Below are positions 1-6,967 of a DNA stretch of 24,902 nt, one piece after another. Both the position numbers and the translations under genes were made by a program. How positions within the stretch are numbered: position 1 is the stretch's first letter; each line of letters opens with the position of its first letter. The notes below the pieces were generated by a model. That model ran no database searches. It saw only the letters and a program-made list of their open reading frames with translations, and was not told where the DNA came from. The stretch lies in contig JAZUAN010000060.1 in assembly GCA_045638005.1 (NCBI GenBank), positions 1 through 24,902 of the forward strand, written 5' to 3'. This stretch comes from URNF01 sp045638005 (GTDB taxonomy: Bacteria > Bacillota > Clostridia > Oscillospirales > Acutalibacteraceae).

Positions 1-10
1 GGTGCCATAC

Positions 11-43
11 AAAAAAGCATTAACCGTAATCGGCTAATGCTTT
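11..43 (-). terminator. Intrinsic terminator at left edge
   Basis: Arms AAAGCATTA (14-22) and TAATGCTTT (35-43) pair, with an inner CCG/CGG pairing at 24-26 and 31-33. On the minus strand the stem is followed by a run of T (plus-strand A at 11-16). It would stop leftward transcription leaving the lysS region. Confidence 0.65.
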
Positions 44-68
44 CACAAGACTATATTTATAACAGTGG

Positions 69-124
69 TTTGTCGTAACAATATAATGCTGTTCACGAGT
101 TCAGTGGTCGTAAATTTGTCGTAA
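69..124. repeat. Short direct repeats tttgtcgtaa
   Basis: The 10-mer tttgtcgtaa occurs at 69-78 and 115-124, with a partial copy (ggtcgtaaa) at 106-114. The size and clustering resemble arm-type integrase binding sites. The motif differs from the repeats at the lysS insertion (ttcttataa) and the guaA insertion (tttgctatca), so it may belong to another element left of the window. This is inference. Positions 1-160 hold no recognisable gene. Confidence 0.4.
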
Positions 125-154
125 ACCGCATTTTTAGACGATGACCGGATTAAG

Positions 155-189
155 AAAAAGTCGCAAACGCTGTCAAAAAAACGTTTGCG
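155..189 (-). terminator. Probable ancestral lysS terminator
   Basis: CGCAAACG (162-169) pairs with CGTTTGCG (182-189), and on the minus strand CTTTTTC follows. It lies 9 bp beyond the stop codon of the displaced lysS tail at 198-226, so it is probably the terminator lysS used before the insertion. Confidence 0.6.
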
Positions 190-197
190 GCATAGTT

Positions 198-226
198 TTA
201 CTCTGAAAGGGGTTTCATCGTGGGGA
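198..226 (-). pseudogene. lysS: Displaced original 3' end of lysS
   Basis: Read on the minus strand in the lysS frame, this stretch encodes ...P-T-M-K-P-L-S-E then TAA (stop at 198-200). The intact lysS at 4156 ends P-T-M-K-P-L-D. The first 16 nt (211-226) are identical to lysS 4166-4181 and the sequence then diverges. This is what remains when an integrating element enters the 3' end of a gene and supplies a new tail: the old tail is left at the far side of the insertion. Confidence 0.7.
211..226 (-). repeat. 16-bp direct repeat, distal attachment-site copy
   Basis: ggtttcatcgtgggga is identical to 4166-4181 inside the lysS 3' end, in the same orientation. The two copies bound about 3.96 kb. 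The flanks differ at once on both sides, as expected for a recombination core. Confidence 0.7.
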
Positions 227-260
227 GACGCTCAAAATGAGTGTAATAATGTTTTATGAG

Positions 261-340
261 TTCTTATAACCGCTTATAACTTGCCATTATAAAACGCCAA
301 AAATCAAGATTTTCTTATATCTTCTTATAACTTTTTATAA
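261..340. repeat. Arm-like repeats, distal end of lysS island
   Basis: Units are ttcttataac (261-270), cgcttataac (271-280), ttcttatat (312-320), cttcttataa (321-330) and ctttttataa (331-340). The 19-mer ttcttatatcttcttataa at 312-330 recurs exactly at 4120-4138 at the other end. The units are spaced about 10 bp apart, roughly one helical turn. Apart from the repeats, 227-409 shows no gene and no clear terminator for the cargo operon. Confidence 0.55.
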
Positions 341-409
341 TTTCACTCAAAACTCTGGTAAAATTCTGGTAAATTTAAAAAAGCTGTTTTTTCTGCATAT
401 CTTTTTTGC

Positions 410-1471
410 TTAATTTTGTTGATGAACTGTTCCTTCGTAAACATTATCGAATCTGAACGAACCGTCTTCTTCATTGAAGACTACACGAACATCATAGTTC
501 CACCAGCCAAGGTCAACATTGGTTTTGAGATTATACTCGTTTTCCTTGTCCTCGTTTCTGGTGCAAACTACATCAGAATCCAACACAACCGCTCCGCTAT
601 TATCTTTTACGGTAATGTGACCCGTTGTATTGTACAAGAAACCCTTGTTTAAAGTAATGGTATAGTTGTTACCGCCATTACTGCCAGTCCAAGTGGTATC
701 CTTTGCAAGTTCGTAGGTATTTACCTCTTCAAATGTGTAGTTTACAATAGACCACTCTTTTGTGTCCGTATTCTTTTCGTAATATACAACAAGTGTGCCT
801 TCCTGAATCAGACCGTTTTTCGCACTGCTTTGCACCTTATTATGAACACTGCCTTTGGTTTTTTCGTATTGGTCTATTTCCTCACCGATAAAAGACTTAT
901 ATTCTTCACCAAGGTTTTGCTCTGTTACATATTGATTCCAGAGTGCTTTGTGGTCAAAGTTTTCCTTTTTGATATAATCAGGAGAAAGTGAAGGGAAAAT
1001 TACATACAACAAAACTAGTAAAATCGTCAGGCCAATAGCAACTATGGTTGCAATCTTAACCAGTTTTTTTGTAATATCAATGTGCTTCTCATTATTGGTA
1101 AAAATTCTGATTAAATCATAAACAATAGGTTTCACAAGCAAATGTAACAAGGTAATAAAAGCAATTACACCGCTTGCCCATCCATAATCAGGAAAAATCC
1201 AACCAATAATCAGAGAAGGAATCAGCGGGAGCATAATCATAAATATTGCCCCAAATATATTTTCAAAGGCAAATGCTTTGAGGGACATAACCCTTTCTTT
1301 GGGTTCACCATCAAAGGGTGTTTCTTCGCTCTGTATTTCAGTTCCCAAACCTATCGCTCTTAGCAGGTATATGATGATTACACCCGCCCATATTGTTTTA
1401 AATATAGCAGAACTGACAACAAACAGAATTGCTTGCCATATTAGTCGCTTAATCGCTTGTTTTCGTACCAT
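410..1471 (-). CDS. Membrane protein with C-terminal exported domain, unknown function
   Basis: A 353-aa protein of no family I recognise. Hydrophobic segments fall near residues 10-45 (AILFVVSSAIFKTIWAGVII region), 68-92, 98-122 and 137-162. A polar C-terminal half (about 170-353) follows, rich in Asn, Thr, Glu and aromatic residues, which looks like a beta-rich extracytoplasmic domain. The ATG at 1469-1471 lies 24 bp downstream of the preceding lipoprotein gene, so both are probably in one leftward operon with the sigma factor. It is the last gene before the distal end of the lysS island. A surface or envelope role linked to the lipoprotein is inference only. Confidence 0.7.
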   Translation of the reverse strand: MVRKQAIKRLIWQAILFVVSSAIFKTIWAGVIIIYLLRAIGLGTEIQSEETPFDGEPKERVMSLKAFAFENIFGAIFMIMLPLIPSLIIGWIFPDYGWASGVIAFITLLHLLVKPIVYDLIRIFTNNEKHIDITKKLVKIATIVAIGLTILLVLLYVIFPSLSPDYIKKENFDHKALWNQYVTEQNLGEEYKSFIGEEIDQYEKTKGSVHNKVQSSAKNGLIQEGTLVVYYEKNTDTKEWSIVNYTFEEVNTYELAKDTTWTGSNGGNNYTITLNKGFLYNTTGHITVKDNSGAVVLDSDVVCTRNEDKENEYNLKTNVDLGWWNYDVRVVFNEEDGSFRFDNVYEGTVHQQN

Positions 1472-1495
1472 AACCCTAACTCCTCAACAAAAACC

Positions 1496-2497
1496 TTATC
1501 CTTTTATTGCACTCCAATCCCAATCCGTGATTTCAACGGTAACGGTCTCATCTGCTTTACCAGGCCAGGCTCTCGAATCTGTATCTGCAGTAGTTATCTC
1601 TAAACACATTGAAACTTTTTCAATGGGAAGTGCCGTTTTGATATTATCAGGATAATCACCAATCCAGTGGGTGTAATAACCACTTTCTTGTGCCATAACA
1701 GAAAAATTAGTTGACTTTAACGGCATATTAACAGGAATATAGCCAATTAAATTCATTTCTGTAATTTCAATCTGGCACTTTTTGTTAGAAGAGTTCTCAA
1801 CATAAAGTCTGATATTTCCAACTTCTTTTTCATACTCATTTACCCAACCAGTATTCTGTAAAACAACCTTAATACCGTCCTTTTCATAAATCGTTTTACC
1901 TTCGGTGTAGTTCGCCTGTTCACCCTTTTCGGTTGTCTTGAAAGTTATGGATTCATAATAATTCTTTTCGGTGTCGCCCTCTGCCTTAGCCCAGAAGTAA
2001 ATCGTACCGTTATAAATTTTGGAAATACCACTTTCCGCCAACTCTTTGAGGGGATAGTGAAGGTTTTTCTCATTTGTCTCTCCCGCATCAATTTCAATGT
2101 GACTATACCCGCCAATATCTAAACCATTGATGCATACCGACTGAACCTCAAAGTACAATCTCTTGCCAGATTTGTTTTCAATCTTTAAGGTAATATTCAT
2201 TCCACCAGCAGTATTGCTGTTTGCTTCATAAGCATTGAATGCATAAATAGATACTTTTACGATTTCATTTTCAAAAGTTGTGGAAGATTCGATTTCGCTT
2301 TTTCCACCGACGAATTCAGGAAGAACAATAGTGCCATCATCGTTCACGAACTTAGGGGTTTCGTTTTTGTTGGTATCAGCCTCAGTAGTTGTACCACTAT
2401 CAGAACCATTAGAACCTGCGGGAGTGTCGTTTCCACCGCAAGCACACAAACTAAATACCATAATCAAGCATAATGCCATACATAAAAATTTTTTCAT
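1496..2497 (-). CDS. Secreted lipoprotein, unknown function
   Basis: A 333-aa protein with a lipoprotein signal peptide: MKKF, a hydrophobic core, then lipobox L17-C-A-C20, followed by a G/S/T/D-rich linker to about residue 50. The mature part is probably beta-rich and has no motif I recognise. Cys20 would be lipidated and the protein held on the outer face of the membrane. A longer reading frame begins at 2506, but GGAGG at 2507-2511 touches that ATG and is 9 nt from the ATG at 2495-2497, so the shorter start is preferred. It lies between a 37-aa ORF and the membrane protein gene in the island operon. Confidence 0.8.
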   Translation of the reverse strand: MKKFLCMALCLIMVFSLCACGGNDTPAGSNGSDSGTTTEADTNKNETPKFVNDDGTIVLPEFVGGKSEIESSTTFENEIVKVSIYAFNAYEANSNTAGGMNITLKIENKSGKRLYFEVQSVCINGLDIGGYSHIEIDAGETNEKNLHYPLKELAESGISKIYNGTIYFWAKAEGDTEKNYYESITFKTTEKGEQANYTEGKTIYEKDGIKVVLQNTGWVNEYEKEVGNIRLYVENSSNKKCQIEITEMNLIGYIPVNMPLKSTNFSVMAQESGYYTHWIGDYPDNIKTALPIEKVSMCLEITTADTDSRAWPGKADETVTVEITDWDWSAIKG

Positions 2498-2550
2498 TTC
2501 AAACATCCTCCAAAATATTTAATATAAGTTTTTTCATATCAGCACATTGC

Positions 2551-2664
2551 TTAAATCAGCAGTGCCATAAGTATCTTTCGTATTTGTTCCACCTTTTTCG
2601 GTGGGAGTGGATTTCGTTCAAAATCCCACCGAAAGATGTGGTACAAATTGCTGTGTTCTCGCAT
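2551..2664 (-). CDS. Unlisted 37-aa ORF with strong ribosome binding site
   Basis: The ATG at 2662-2664 is preceded on the minus strand by GGAGGA with 8-nt spacing. It opens 37 codons (MREHSNLYHIFRWDFERN, then PLPPKKVEQIRKILMALLI) ending in TAA at 2551-2553. The peptide is basic and amphipathic, with a C-terminal stretch that could form a helix. A second ATG at 2666-2668 opens a frame of only 16 codons. The ORF lies 69 bp after the sigma-factor gene and 53 bp before the lipoprotein gene, in the same orientation, so it fits the operon. A long hairpin (2583-2647) lies within it. I do not recognise the family. Confidence 0.5.
   Translation of the reverse strand: MREHSNLYHIFRWDFERNPLPPKKVEQIRKILMALLI
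2583..2647. other. Long imperfect hairpin inside the 37-aa ORF
   Basis: TTCGGTGGGA (2597-2606) pairs perfectly with TCCCACCGAA (2624-2633) around a 17-nt loop. The stem continues outward after a 4-nt internal loop with CCAC/GTGG (2589-2592, 2638-2641), a T-T mismatch and TTTGT/ACAAA (2583-2587, 2643-2647). No T-run follows on either strand, so it is not a classical terminator. It could attenuate expression of the downstream lipoprotein gene, stabilise mRNA or act as an RNA element. Confidence 0.5.
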
Positions 2665-2733
2665 ACATTTTTCCTCCTTACACTTATAGGAGAAACGAGA
2701 GCACCGTTTGGTTTTATTTTTTTGAAAAATTTT

Positions 2734-3957
2734 TTATTTCTTTTTTAAAACTGCTTCAAATGGACCTGTATCGAAATAGAATTGGTCTTCTTCGGGTTGA
2801 TATCTTAGGGTGAATTCTTTATATCCAGCATAATCATCTGACCATCCTGCTATTTCCTCATCCAGTGTTATATCATAGAAGATTGAACCCGTATGCAACA
2901 TTTCTGCAGGTCTTCCTATTCCTGTAAAGTCACGGGAATAACTCGTTCCATCAACAGCAGTTACATCCAGTCTTCCCTCAATACTGTCCTCATCCATATG
3001 GGTGACTTCCAGAATGAACTCATTTTCATCCGACAGATTCAGACCGATATTGATACCACCTTGACCCTGCCAAACCTGTACAACTGCTTCTTCGCTTTGT
3101 AAATCAGAATCATCTGGTTTATTAACAACATTCACAACCGCAACCGTTCCACCAATGGCAACCGCCGTTGCTGCCAGTCCTGCGACTATCTTTTGCCATA
3201 AAGACCAGACAACCTTTGCACCATTCTTCACCAAGGAAGACACAGACAAGGTCGTTCCTGTTGCTGTGGTAACACCCGTCGCCACAGTCTGTACCGTAGC
3301 AGCAGGCATGGCCTTTGCACCAAAATCCGAGGCAAACAACCACAACAGAAGTGGAAGAACACCAGCACAACGAAGTTTGACATTGTGTTTCTTCTCGTAG
3401 GATTCAACGGATGCTTTGATTGCTTTTCTCGCATAGTTCAATCTGCTCTTAACCGTTCCTTCTGTAACACCTTGAATCTCGGCAATTTCCTTGACGGAAA
3501 GTTCGTCATAGTAATACAAGATAACGGCAGTTCGCTGTTCTGCGGGAAGACTATCGACCATATCAAGAATCGCCTTCTTGAAATCATCTTTATCAAGATT
3601 TTCCTCTGGGATAAACTCCGTTCTCTCTTCTTCAAGGGTATCAAAGATGGTAGTTCCGTCTTCGTTCTCGTCTACTGTAGCTTCTCGATTTTGCTTTTTC
3701 AGGTGTTGCAAACAATGCCTATATGTAATTTGTCTTGACCAAGCAGGATAAGCAACAGGGTCATTGAGTGTGCTTATGTTCTGAAATACCGTAACAAAGG
3801 TCTCCTGCGTAACATCCGCTGCCAAGGTTTCATCCTTAATTGTCTTTAAAGCGAAGTAATAAACATCGTTGTAAGTTTCAGTAAAGAGGTCATTTAATGC
3901 CTGATTATCTCCCGCTTGTGCTTTCGCCACAAGGGAAGATAGATTCTCTTTTTGCAT
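2734..3957 (-). CDS. ECF-type sigma factor fused to membrane-anchored exported domain
   Basis: A 407-aa protein. The N-terminus carries sigma-70 region 2 (about residues 8-75, with YYFALKTIKDETLAADVTQE) and region 4 (about 125-180, with LPAEQRTAVILYYYDELSVK and the HTH EIAEIQGVTEGTVKSRL). The C-terminal half has a weakly hydrophobic stretch (CAGVLPLLLWLF), then a transmembrane helix around 240-265 (IVAGLAATAVAIGGTVAVVN), then about 140 polar residues that should lie outside the cell. It is roughly twice the length of an ordinary ECF sigma. The layout suggests a sigma factor tethered by, or sensing through, its own membrane domain; this is inference. The ATG at 3957 has GAGGTG upstream. It is first in the lysS-island operon, from the promoter at 4017-4045. 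Confidence 0.85.
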   Translation of the reverse strand: MQKENLSSLVAKAQAGDNQALNDLFTETYNDVYYFALKTIKDETLAADVTQETFVTVFQNISTLNDPVAYPAWSRQITYRHCLQHLKKQNREATVDENEDGTTIFDTLEEERTEFIPEENLDKDDFKKAILDMVDSLPAEQRTAVILYYYDELSVKEIAEIQGVTEGTVKSRLNYARKAIKASVESYEKKHNVKLRCAGVLPLLLWLFASDFGAKAMPAATVQTVATGVTTATGTTLSVSSLVKNGAKVVWSLWQKIVAGLAATAVAIGGTVAVVNVVNKPDDSDLQSEEAVVQVWQGQGGINIGLNLSDENEFILEVTHMDEDSIEGRLDVTAVDGTSYSRDFTGIGRPAEMLHTGSIFYDITLDEEIAGWSDDYAGYKEFTLRYQPEEDQFYFDTGPFEAVLKKK

Positions 3958-4016
3958 ATTTCACCTCACAGTCTGATTTGTTGTGATACAAACCAAAAAT
4001 AGATATACTCTATTTC

Positions 4017-4045
4017 ATTGTACTACTATGGCGACAAATAGTCAA
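4017..4045 (-). promoter_or_regulatory. Sigma-A-like promoter of the sigma-factor operon
   Basis: On the minus strand, TTGACT (4040-4045) is followed by a 17-nt spacer and TACAAT (4017-4022), about 60 bp before the sigma-factor start codon. It would transcribe the whole cargo operon of the lysS island. Confidence 0.6.
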
Positions 4046-4054
4046 GAATAGCAA

Positions 4055-4087
4055 AAAACGGACTATGGAATTTCCATAGTCCGTTTT
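4055..4087 (-). terminator. Terminator after lysS, supplied by the island
   Basis: A near-perfect palindrome of 16-bp arms (4055-4070, 4072-4087) centred on 4071, core ACGGACTATGG. On the minus strand the stem ends in a T-run (plus-strand A at 4053-4058). It lies inside the island, so it replaces the ancestral lysS terminator at 155-189 and insulates the cargo operon from lysS readthrough. Confidence 0.75.
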
Positions 4088-4119
4088 GTTGTAAACTGTG
4101 GTAAGAAGATTTCCGCAAA

Positions 4120-4148
4120 TTCTTATATCTTCTTATAAGTTCTTATAA
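4120..4148. repeat. Arm-like repeats, lysS-proximal end of island
   Basis: Three units spaced 10 bp apart: ttcttatat (4120-4128), ttcttataa (4130-4138) and ttcttataa (4140-4148). They match the set at 261-340, including an identical 19-mer at 4120-4138. Their place just inside the core repeat is that of integrase arm sites. Confidence 0.55.
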
Positions 4149-4155
4149 CTTGTTA

Positions 4156-5670
4156 TTAGTCTAACGGTTTCATCGTGGGGAACAGGATGACGTCGCGGAT
4201 GGAGTCAGCACCGGTCAGCAGCATCACGCAGCGGTCGATGCCGATACCCAGACCGCCCGTAGGCGGCATGCCGTATTCCAGGGCGGTGATGAAATCGTCG
4301 TCCATCATATTTGCTTCCTCGTCGCCCTTTTCGCGCAGCTCCACCTGACGCTGGAAGCGCTGCTTCTGGTCGATGGGGTCATTGAGTTCGGAGAACGCAT
4401 TGCCCATCTCGCTACGGCAGATAAACAGCTCAAAACGCTCGGTCAAGCGGTGATCCGCGGGGGAACGTTTCGCCAGCGGAGACACGTCCACCGGATGCAT
4501 GGTGATGAAGGTGGGCTGGACAAGCTTGCTCTCTACCTTTTGGTCAAAGCACTCGTAAAGCGCATGACCCCAGGTGGGCTCGATGCCGTCCATATCCACG
4601 CCTGCGGCGGTGGCAGCGGCAACAGCGTCTGCATCATTGTCGATCGCCATAAAGTCCACGCCGACATATTCCTTAACAGCGTCCGCCATGGTGAGACGGC
4701 GGAAACCGGGAGCGAGGCTGATCGCTTCGCCCTGCCAAGTCACGTCGTAGGTGCCGAGAATATCCTTCGCCGCACCGGACAGCAGGTCTTCAAACAGGTC
4801 CATCATGTCGTTGAAATCGGCGTAAGCCTCATACAGTTCCACAGTGGTGAACTCGGGATTATGTTTGGTATCCATACCTTCGTTACGGAAGATACGACCC
4901 ACCTCATACACACGCTCCATACCGCCGACGATAAGACGTTTCAAGTGCAGCTCGGTGGCGATACGCATGTACATATCCATATCGAGGGTATTATGATGGG
5001 TGATGAAGGGTCTCGCCGCCGCGCCGCCGGGAATGGTATTGAGCACGGGGGTCTCCACTTCCATATAACCGCGGTTATCCAGGAAGTTGCGCAGGTATTT
5101 GACAAACTTACTGCGCACCTCAAAGTTGCGGCGGGAGTCGGGGTTCATGATGAGATCCACGTAACGCTGACGATAGCGCAGTTCGCGGTCGGTCAGGCCA
5201 TGGAACTTCTCGGGCAACGGCAACAGCGATTTGGACAGCAAAGTCACCTTTTCGGCATGCACCGAAATCTCGCCCTTCTGGGTGCGGAACACAACGCCCA
5301 CAATGCCGAGGATATCACCGATATCCCACTTCTTGAACGCGGCGTAATCTTCCTCACCCACGTCGTCGCGGCGGACATACACCTGCATGCGATCAGTCTT
5401 GTCGCGCAGATCCATAAAGCTCGCCTTGCCCATGATGCGGCGGGACATCATTCTGCCCGCGATGCTGACGGTTTTGCCTTCCATCGCTTCAAAGTTGTCG
5501 CGGATCTCGATATTGTGGGTATCCACGTCATATTTGGTGATCTCAAAGGGGTCCTTGCCCGCTTCTTGCAGCGCGGTAAGCTTATCTCTTCTGATCTGTA
5601 ACAGTTCGGACAGCTGCTCCTCGGACAGTTCCTCCTCGGGCACTGCATTCACCTGATTTTGTTCGCTCAT
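4156..5670 (-). CDS. lysS: Lysyl-tRNA synthetase (class II)
   Basis: A 504-aa protein of the usual length that attaches lysine to tRNA-Lys in the cytoplasm. An N-terminal OB-fold anticodon-binding domain (about residues 60-165) precedes the class II catalytic core. Motif 2 is in GRIFRNEGMDTKHNPEFTT and motif 3 in GGLGIGIDRCVMLLTGADSI. The ATG at 5668-5670 lies 14 bp after the greA stop, giving the common greA-lysS operon. The last codons (after M-K-P) and the stop come from the inserted element: the core repeat 4166-4181 lies in the coding sequence, and the original ending ...K-P-L-S-E stop is displaced to 198-226. The enzyme should be unaffected, since only the extreme C-terminus changes. 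Confidence 0.97.
   Translation of the reverse strand: MSEQNQVNAVPEEELSEEQLSELLQIRRDKLTALQEAGKDPFEITKYDVDTHNIEIRDNFEAMEGKTVSIAGRMMSRRIMGKASFMDLRDKTDRMQVYVRRDDVGEEDYAAFKKWDIGDILGIVGVVFRTQKGEISVHAEKVTLLSKSLLPLPEKFHGLTDRELRYRQRYVDLIMNPDSRRNFEVRSKFVKYLRNFLDNRGYMEVETPVLNTIPGGAAARPFITHHNTLDMDMYMRIATELHLKRLIVGGMERVYEVGRIFRNEGMDTKHNPEFTTVELYEAYADFNDMMDLFEDLLSGAAKDILGTYDVTWQGEAISLAPGFRRLTMADAVKEYVGVDFMAIDNDADAVAAATAAGVDMDGIEPTWGHALYECFDQKVESKLVQPTFITMHPVDVSPLAKRSPADHRLTERFELFICRSEMGNAFSELNDPIDQKQRFQRQVELREKGDEEANMMDDDFITALEYGMPPTGGLGIGIDRCVMLLTGADSIRDVILFPTMKPLD
4166..4181 (-). repeat. 16-bp direct repeat, lysS-proximal copy
   Basis: Identical to 211-226. It covers the codons for ...P-T-M-K-P near the lysS C-terminus, and the element-derived sequence begins at 4165 going leftward. 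Confidence 0.7.
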
Positions 5671-5684
5671 AGTCTAAAACCTTC

Positions 5685-6158
5685 TTATTTCGAAATTTCC
5701 AACAGTTCGTAGGTCACTTCCGCGCCGGTGGGCAGGACAACCTGCACCTTATCGCCTGCGGCATGGCCGAGCAGCGCTTTGCCCACGGGGGACTCGTCCG
5801 AGATGAAACCGGCAAGCGGATCCGCCTCTGTGCTGCCCACGATCTTATATTCCACGGTAGCGCCCTTGGCGTTGACAACCTTCACCTTAGAGCCGACAAC
5901 CACGCTATCGTTATTCAGCGCGCTTTCGTCAAGGATGCGCACGTGTTTGAGCTGCATCTCGATTTCCGCGATACGACCCTCTACGATCGCCTGCTCGTTT
6001 TTTGCTTCGTCGTATTCGCTGTTTTCCGAAAGGTCACCGTAGCCGAGCGCGGTTTTGATCTTTTCCGCAACCTCTTTACGGCGCACAGTTTTGAGTTCTT
6101 CGAGTTCCTTCTCTAATTTTTTGAGACCTTCGGTACTCATGACCACTTCTTTGATCAT
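5685..6158 (-). CDS. greA: Transcription elongation factor GreA
   Basis: 157 aa, the usual length. GreA enters the RNA polymerase secondary channel and stimulates cleavage of backtracked RNA. The N-terminal coiled coil (about residues 8-75) carries the conserved tip segment GYGDLSENSEYDEAKNEQA with its acidic residues. The C-terminal FKBP-like domain includes SPVGKALLGHAAGD. The ATG at 6156-6158 follows a GGAG box with 9-nt spacing. A consensus sigma-A promoter lies directly upstream, and lysS follows 14 bp downstream. Confidence 0.97.
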   Translation of the reverse strand: MIKEVVMSTEGLKKLEKELEELKTVRRKEVAEKIKTALGYGDLSENSEYDEAKNEQAIVEGRIAEIEMQLKHVRILDESALNNDSVVVGSKVKVVNAKGATVEYKIVGSTEADPLAGFISDESPVGKALLGHAAGDKVQVVLPTGAEVTYELLEISK

Positions 6159-6200
6159 ATCTATATCTCCTTTTTAATGTAATCGCCTATAATCTTATAT

Positions 6201-6229
6201 ATTATACAGATTTCCATTCACCTTGTCAA
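6201..6229 (-). promoter_or_regulatory. Consensus sigma-A promoter of greA-lysS
   Basis: On the minus strand: TTGACA (6224-6229), a 17-nt spacer and TATAAT (6201-6206). Both hexamers match consensus perfectly, as expected for strong constitutive expression. Confidence 0.9.
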
Positions 6230-6273
6230 CAAGATTTTCTCGACATAAATTAGCCATGAAAAACATAAATCGT

Positions 6274-6302
6274 TTGACAGATATTTCCAAAAATGGTATC
6301 CT
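6274..6302 (+). promoter_or_regulatory. Promoter of rubrerythrin gene
   Basis: TTGACA (6274-6279), a 17-nt spacer and TATCCT (6297-6302), 29 bp before the start codon. It is divergent from the greA promoter. I see no clear PerR-type palindrome around it. Confidence 0.7.
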
Positions 6303-6331
6303 TTATGTATCACCAAAAGGAGGTTTTTTCT

Positions 6332-6868
6332 ATGAGCAAATACGCAGGTACACAGACCGAGAAAAACTTAGAGGCCGCTTTTGCAGGCGAGTCTCAGGCC
6401 AGAAACAAATATACCTATTTCGCGTCGGTGGCAAAAAAGCAGGGCTTTGAGCAGATTGCCGCTTTGTTCCTCAAAACCGCCGACAACGAGAAAGAGCACG
6501 CGAAAATGTGGTTTAAAGAGTTGGAAGGTATCGGCGACACCGCAAAGAACCTCGCTGAGGCCGCCGCGGGCGAAAACTACGAGTGGACCGACATGTACGC
6601 CGGTTTTGCGAAAACCGCCGAGGAGGAAGGCTTCCCCGCACTCGCCGCAAAATTCCGTTTGGTTGCCGAAATTGAGAAGCACCATGAGGAACGCTATCGC
6701 GCGCTTTTGAAGAACGTCGAGACCGCCGCGGTGTTCGAAAAATCCGAAGTGAAGGTATGGGAATGCCGCAACTGCGGTCACCTGGTCGTGGGCACCAAAG
6801 CCCCCGAAATCTGCCCCACCTGCGCACATCCGCAGAGTTATTTCGAAGTGCACGCAGAAAACTATTAA
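6332..6868 (+). CDS. rbr: Rubrerythrin
   Basis: A 178-aa protein, a cytoplasmic peroxide-reducing enzyme of anaerobes. The N-terminal ferritin-like four-helix domain carries di-iron ligand motifs: E20 in AFAGESQARNKY, E53/H56 in DNEKEHAKMW, E98 in TAEEEGF and the EIEKHHEERY segment near 113-122. The C-terminal rubredoxin-like domain binds one iron through C145-x2-C148 and C161-x2-C164. The frame is open further upstream, but the ATG at 6332-6334 has AAAGGAGG (6316-6323) at good spacing and begins MSKYAGTQTEKN, typical of the family. It is a single-gene unit with its own promoter and terminator. Confidence 0.96.
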   Translation: MSKYAGTQTEKNLEAAFAGESQARNKYTYFASVAKKQGFEQIAALFLKTADNEKEHAKMWFKELEGIGDTAKNLAEAAAGENYEWTDMYAGFAKTAEEEGFPALAAKFRLVAEIEKHHEERYRALLKNVETAAVFEKSEVKVWECRNCGHLVVGTKAPEICPTCAHPQSYFEVHAENY

Positions 6869-6874
6869 GTGTAT

Positions 6875-6907
6875 ATCTCCCACAGAAATTTCTGTGGGAG
6901 ATTTTTT
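6875..6907 (+). terminator. Terminator of rubrerythrin gene
   Basis: A perfect 14-bp palindrome (6875-6888, 6889-6902; ATCTCCCACAGAAA and its complement) followed by TTTTT at 6903-6907. Confidence 0.9.
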
Positions 6908-6967
6908 AAATCCCTTGCTTCTGAAGGATAGGCGGCGTATACAAACAACAAACAACGCAGGCGATAG

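Larger units (their letters stand above)
211..4181. mobile_element. Integrase-less island inserted in lysS 3' end
   Basis: The segment is bounded by a 16-bp direct repeat. It has ttcttataa-type repeats just inside both ends (261-340 and 4120-4148), and the displaced lysS tail plus its terminator sit outside the distal end. The cargo is four leftward genes: a sigma factor, a 37-aa ORF, a lipoprotein and a membrane protein. By eye the cargo is more AT-rich than lysS and greA. No integrase, excisionase or relaxase gene is visible, so the element was either mobilised in trans or has lost its recombinase. Integration into the 3' ends of conserved genes with tail restoration is known for tyrosine-recombinase elements; applying it here is inference from the repeats. 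Confidence 0.65.

Noticed and set aside
4450..5601. Long plus-strand ORF (383 codons) opposite lysS
   Set aside because: It lacks a ribosome binding site and recognisable motifs, and is explained as the shadow of the GC-rich lysS coding strand.
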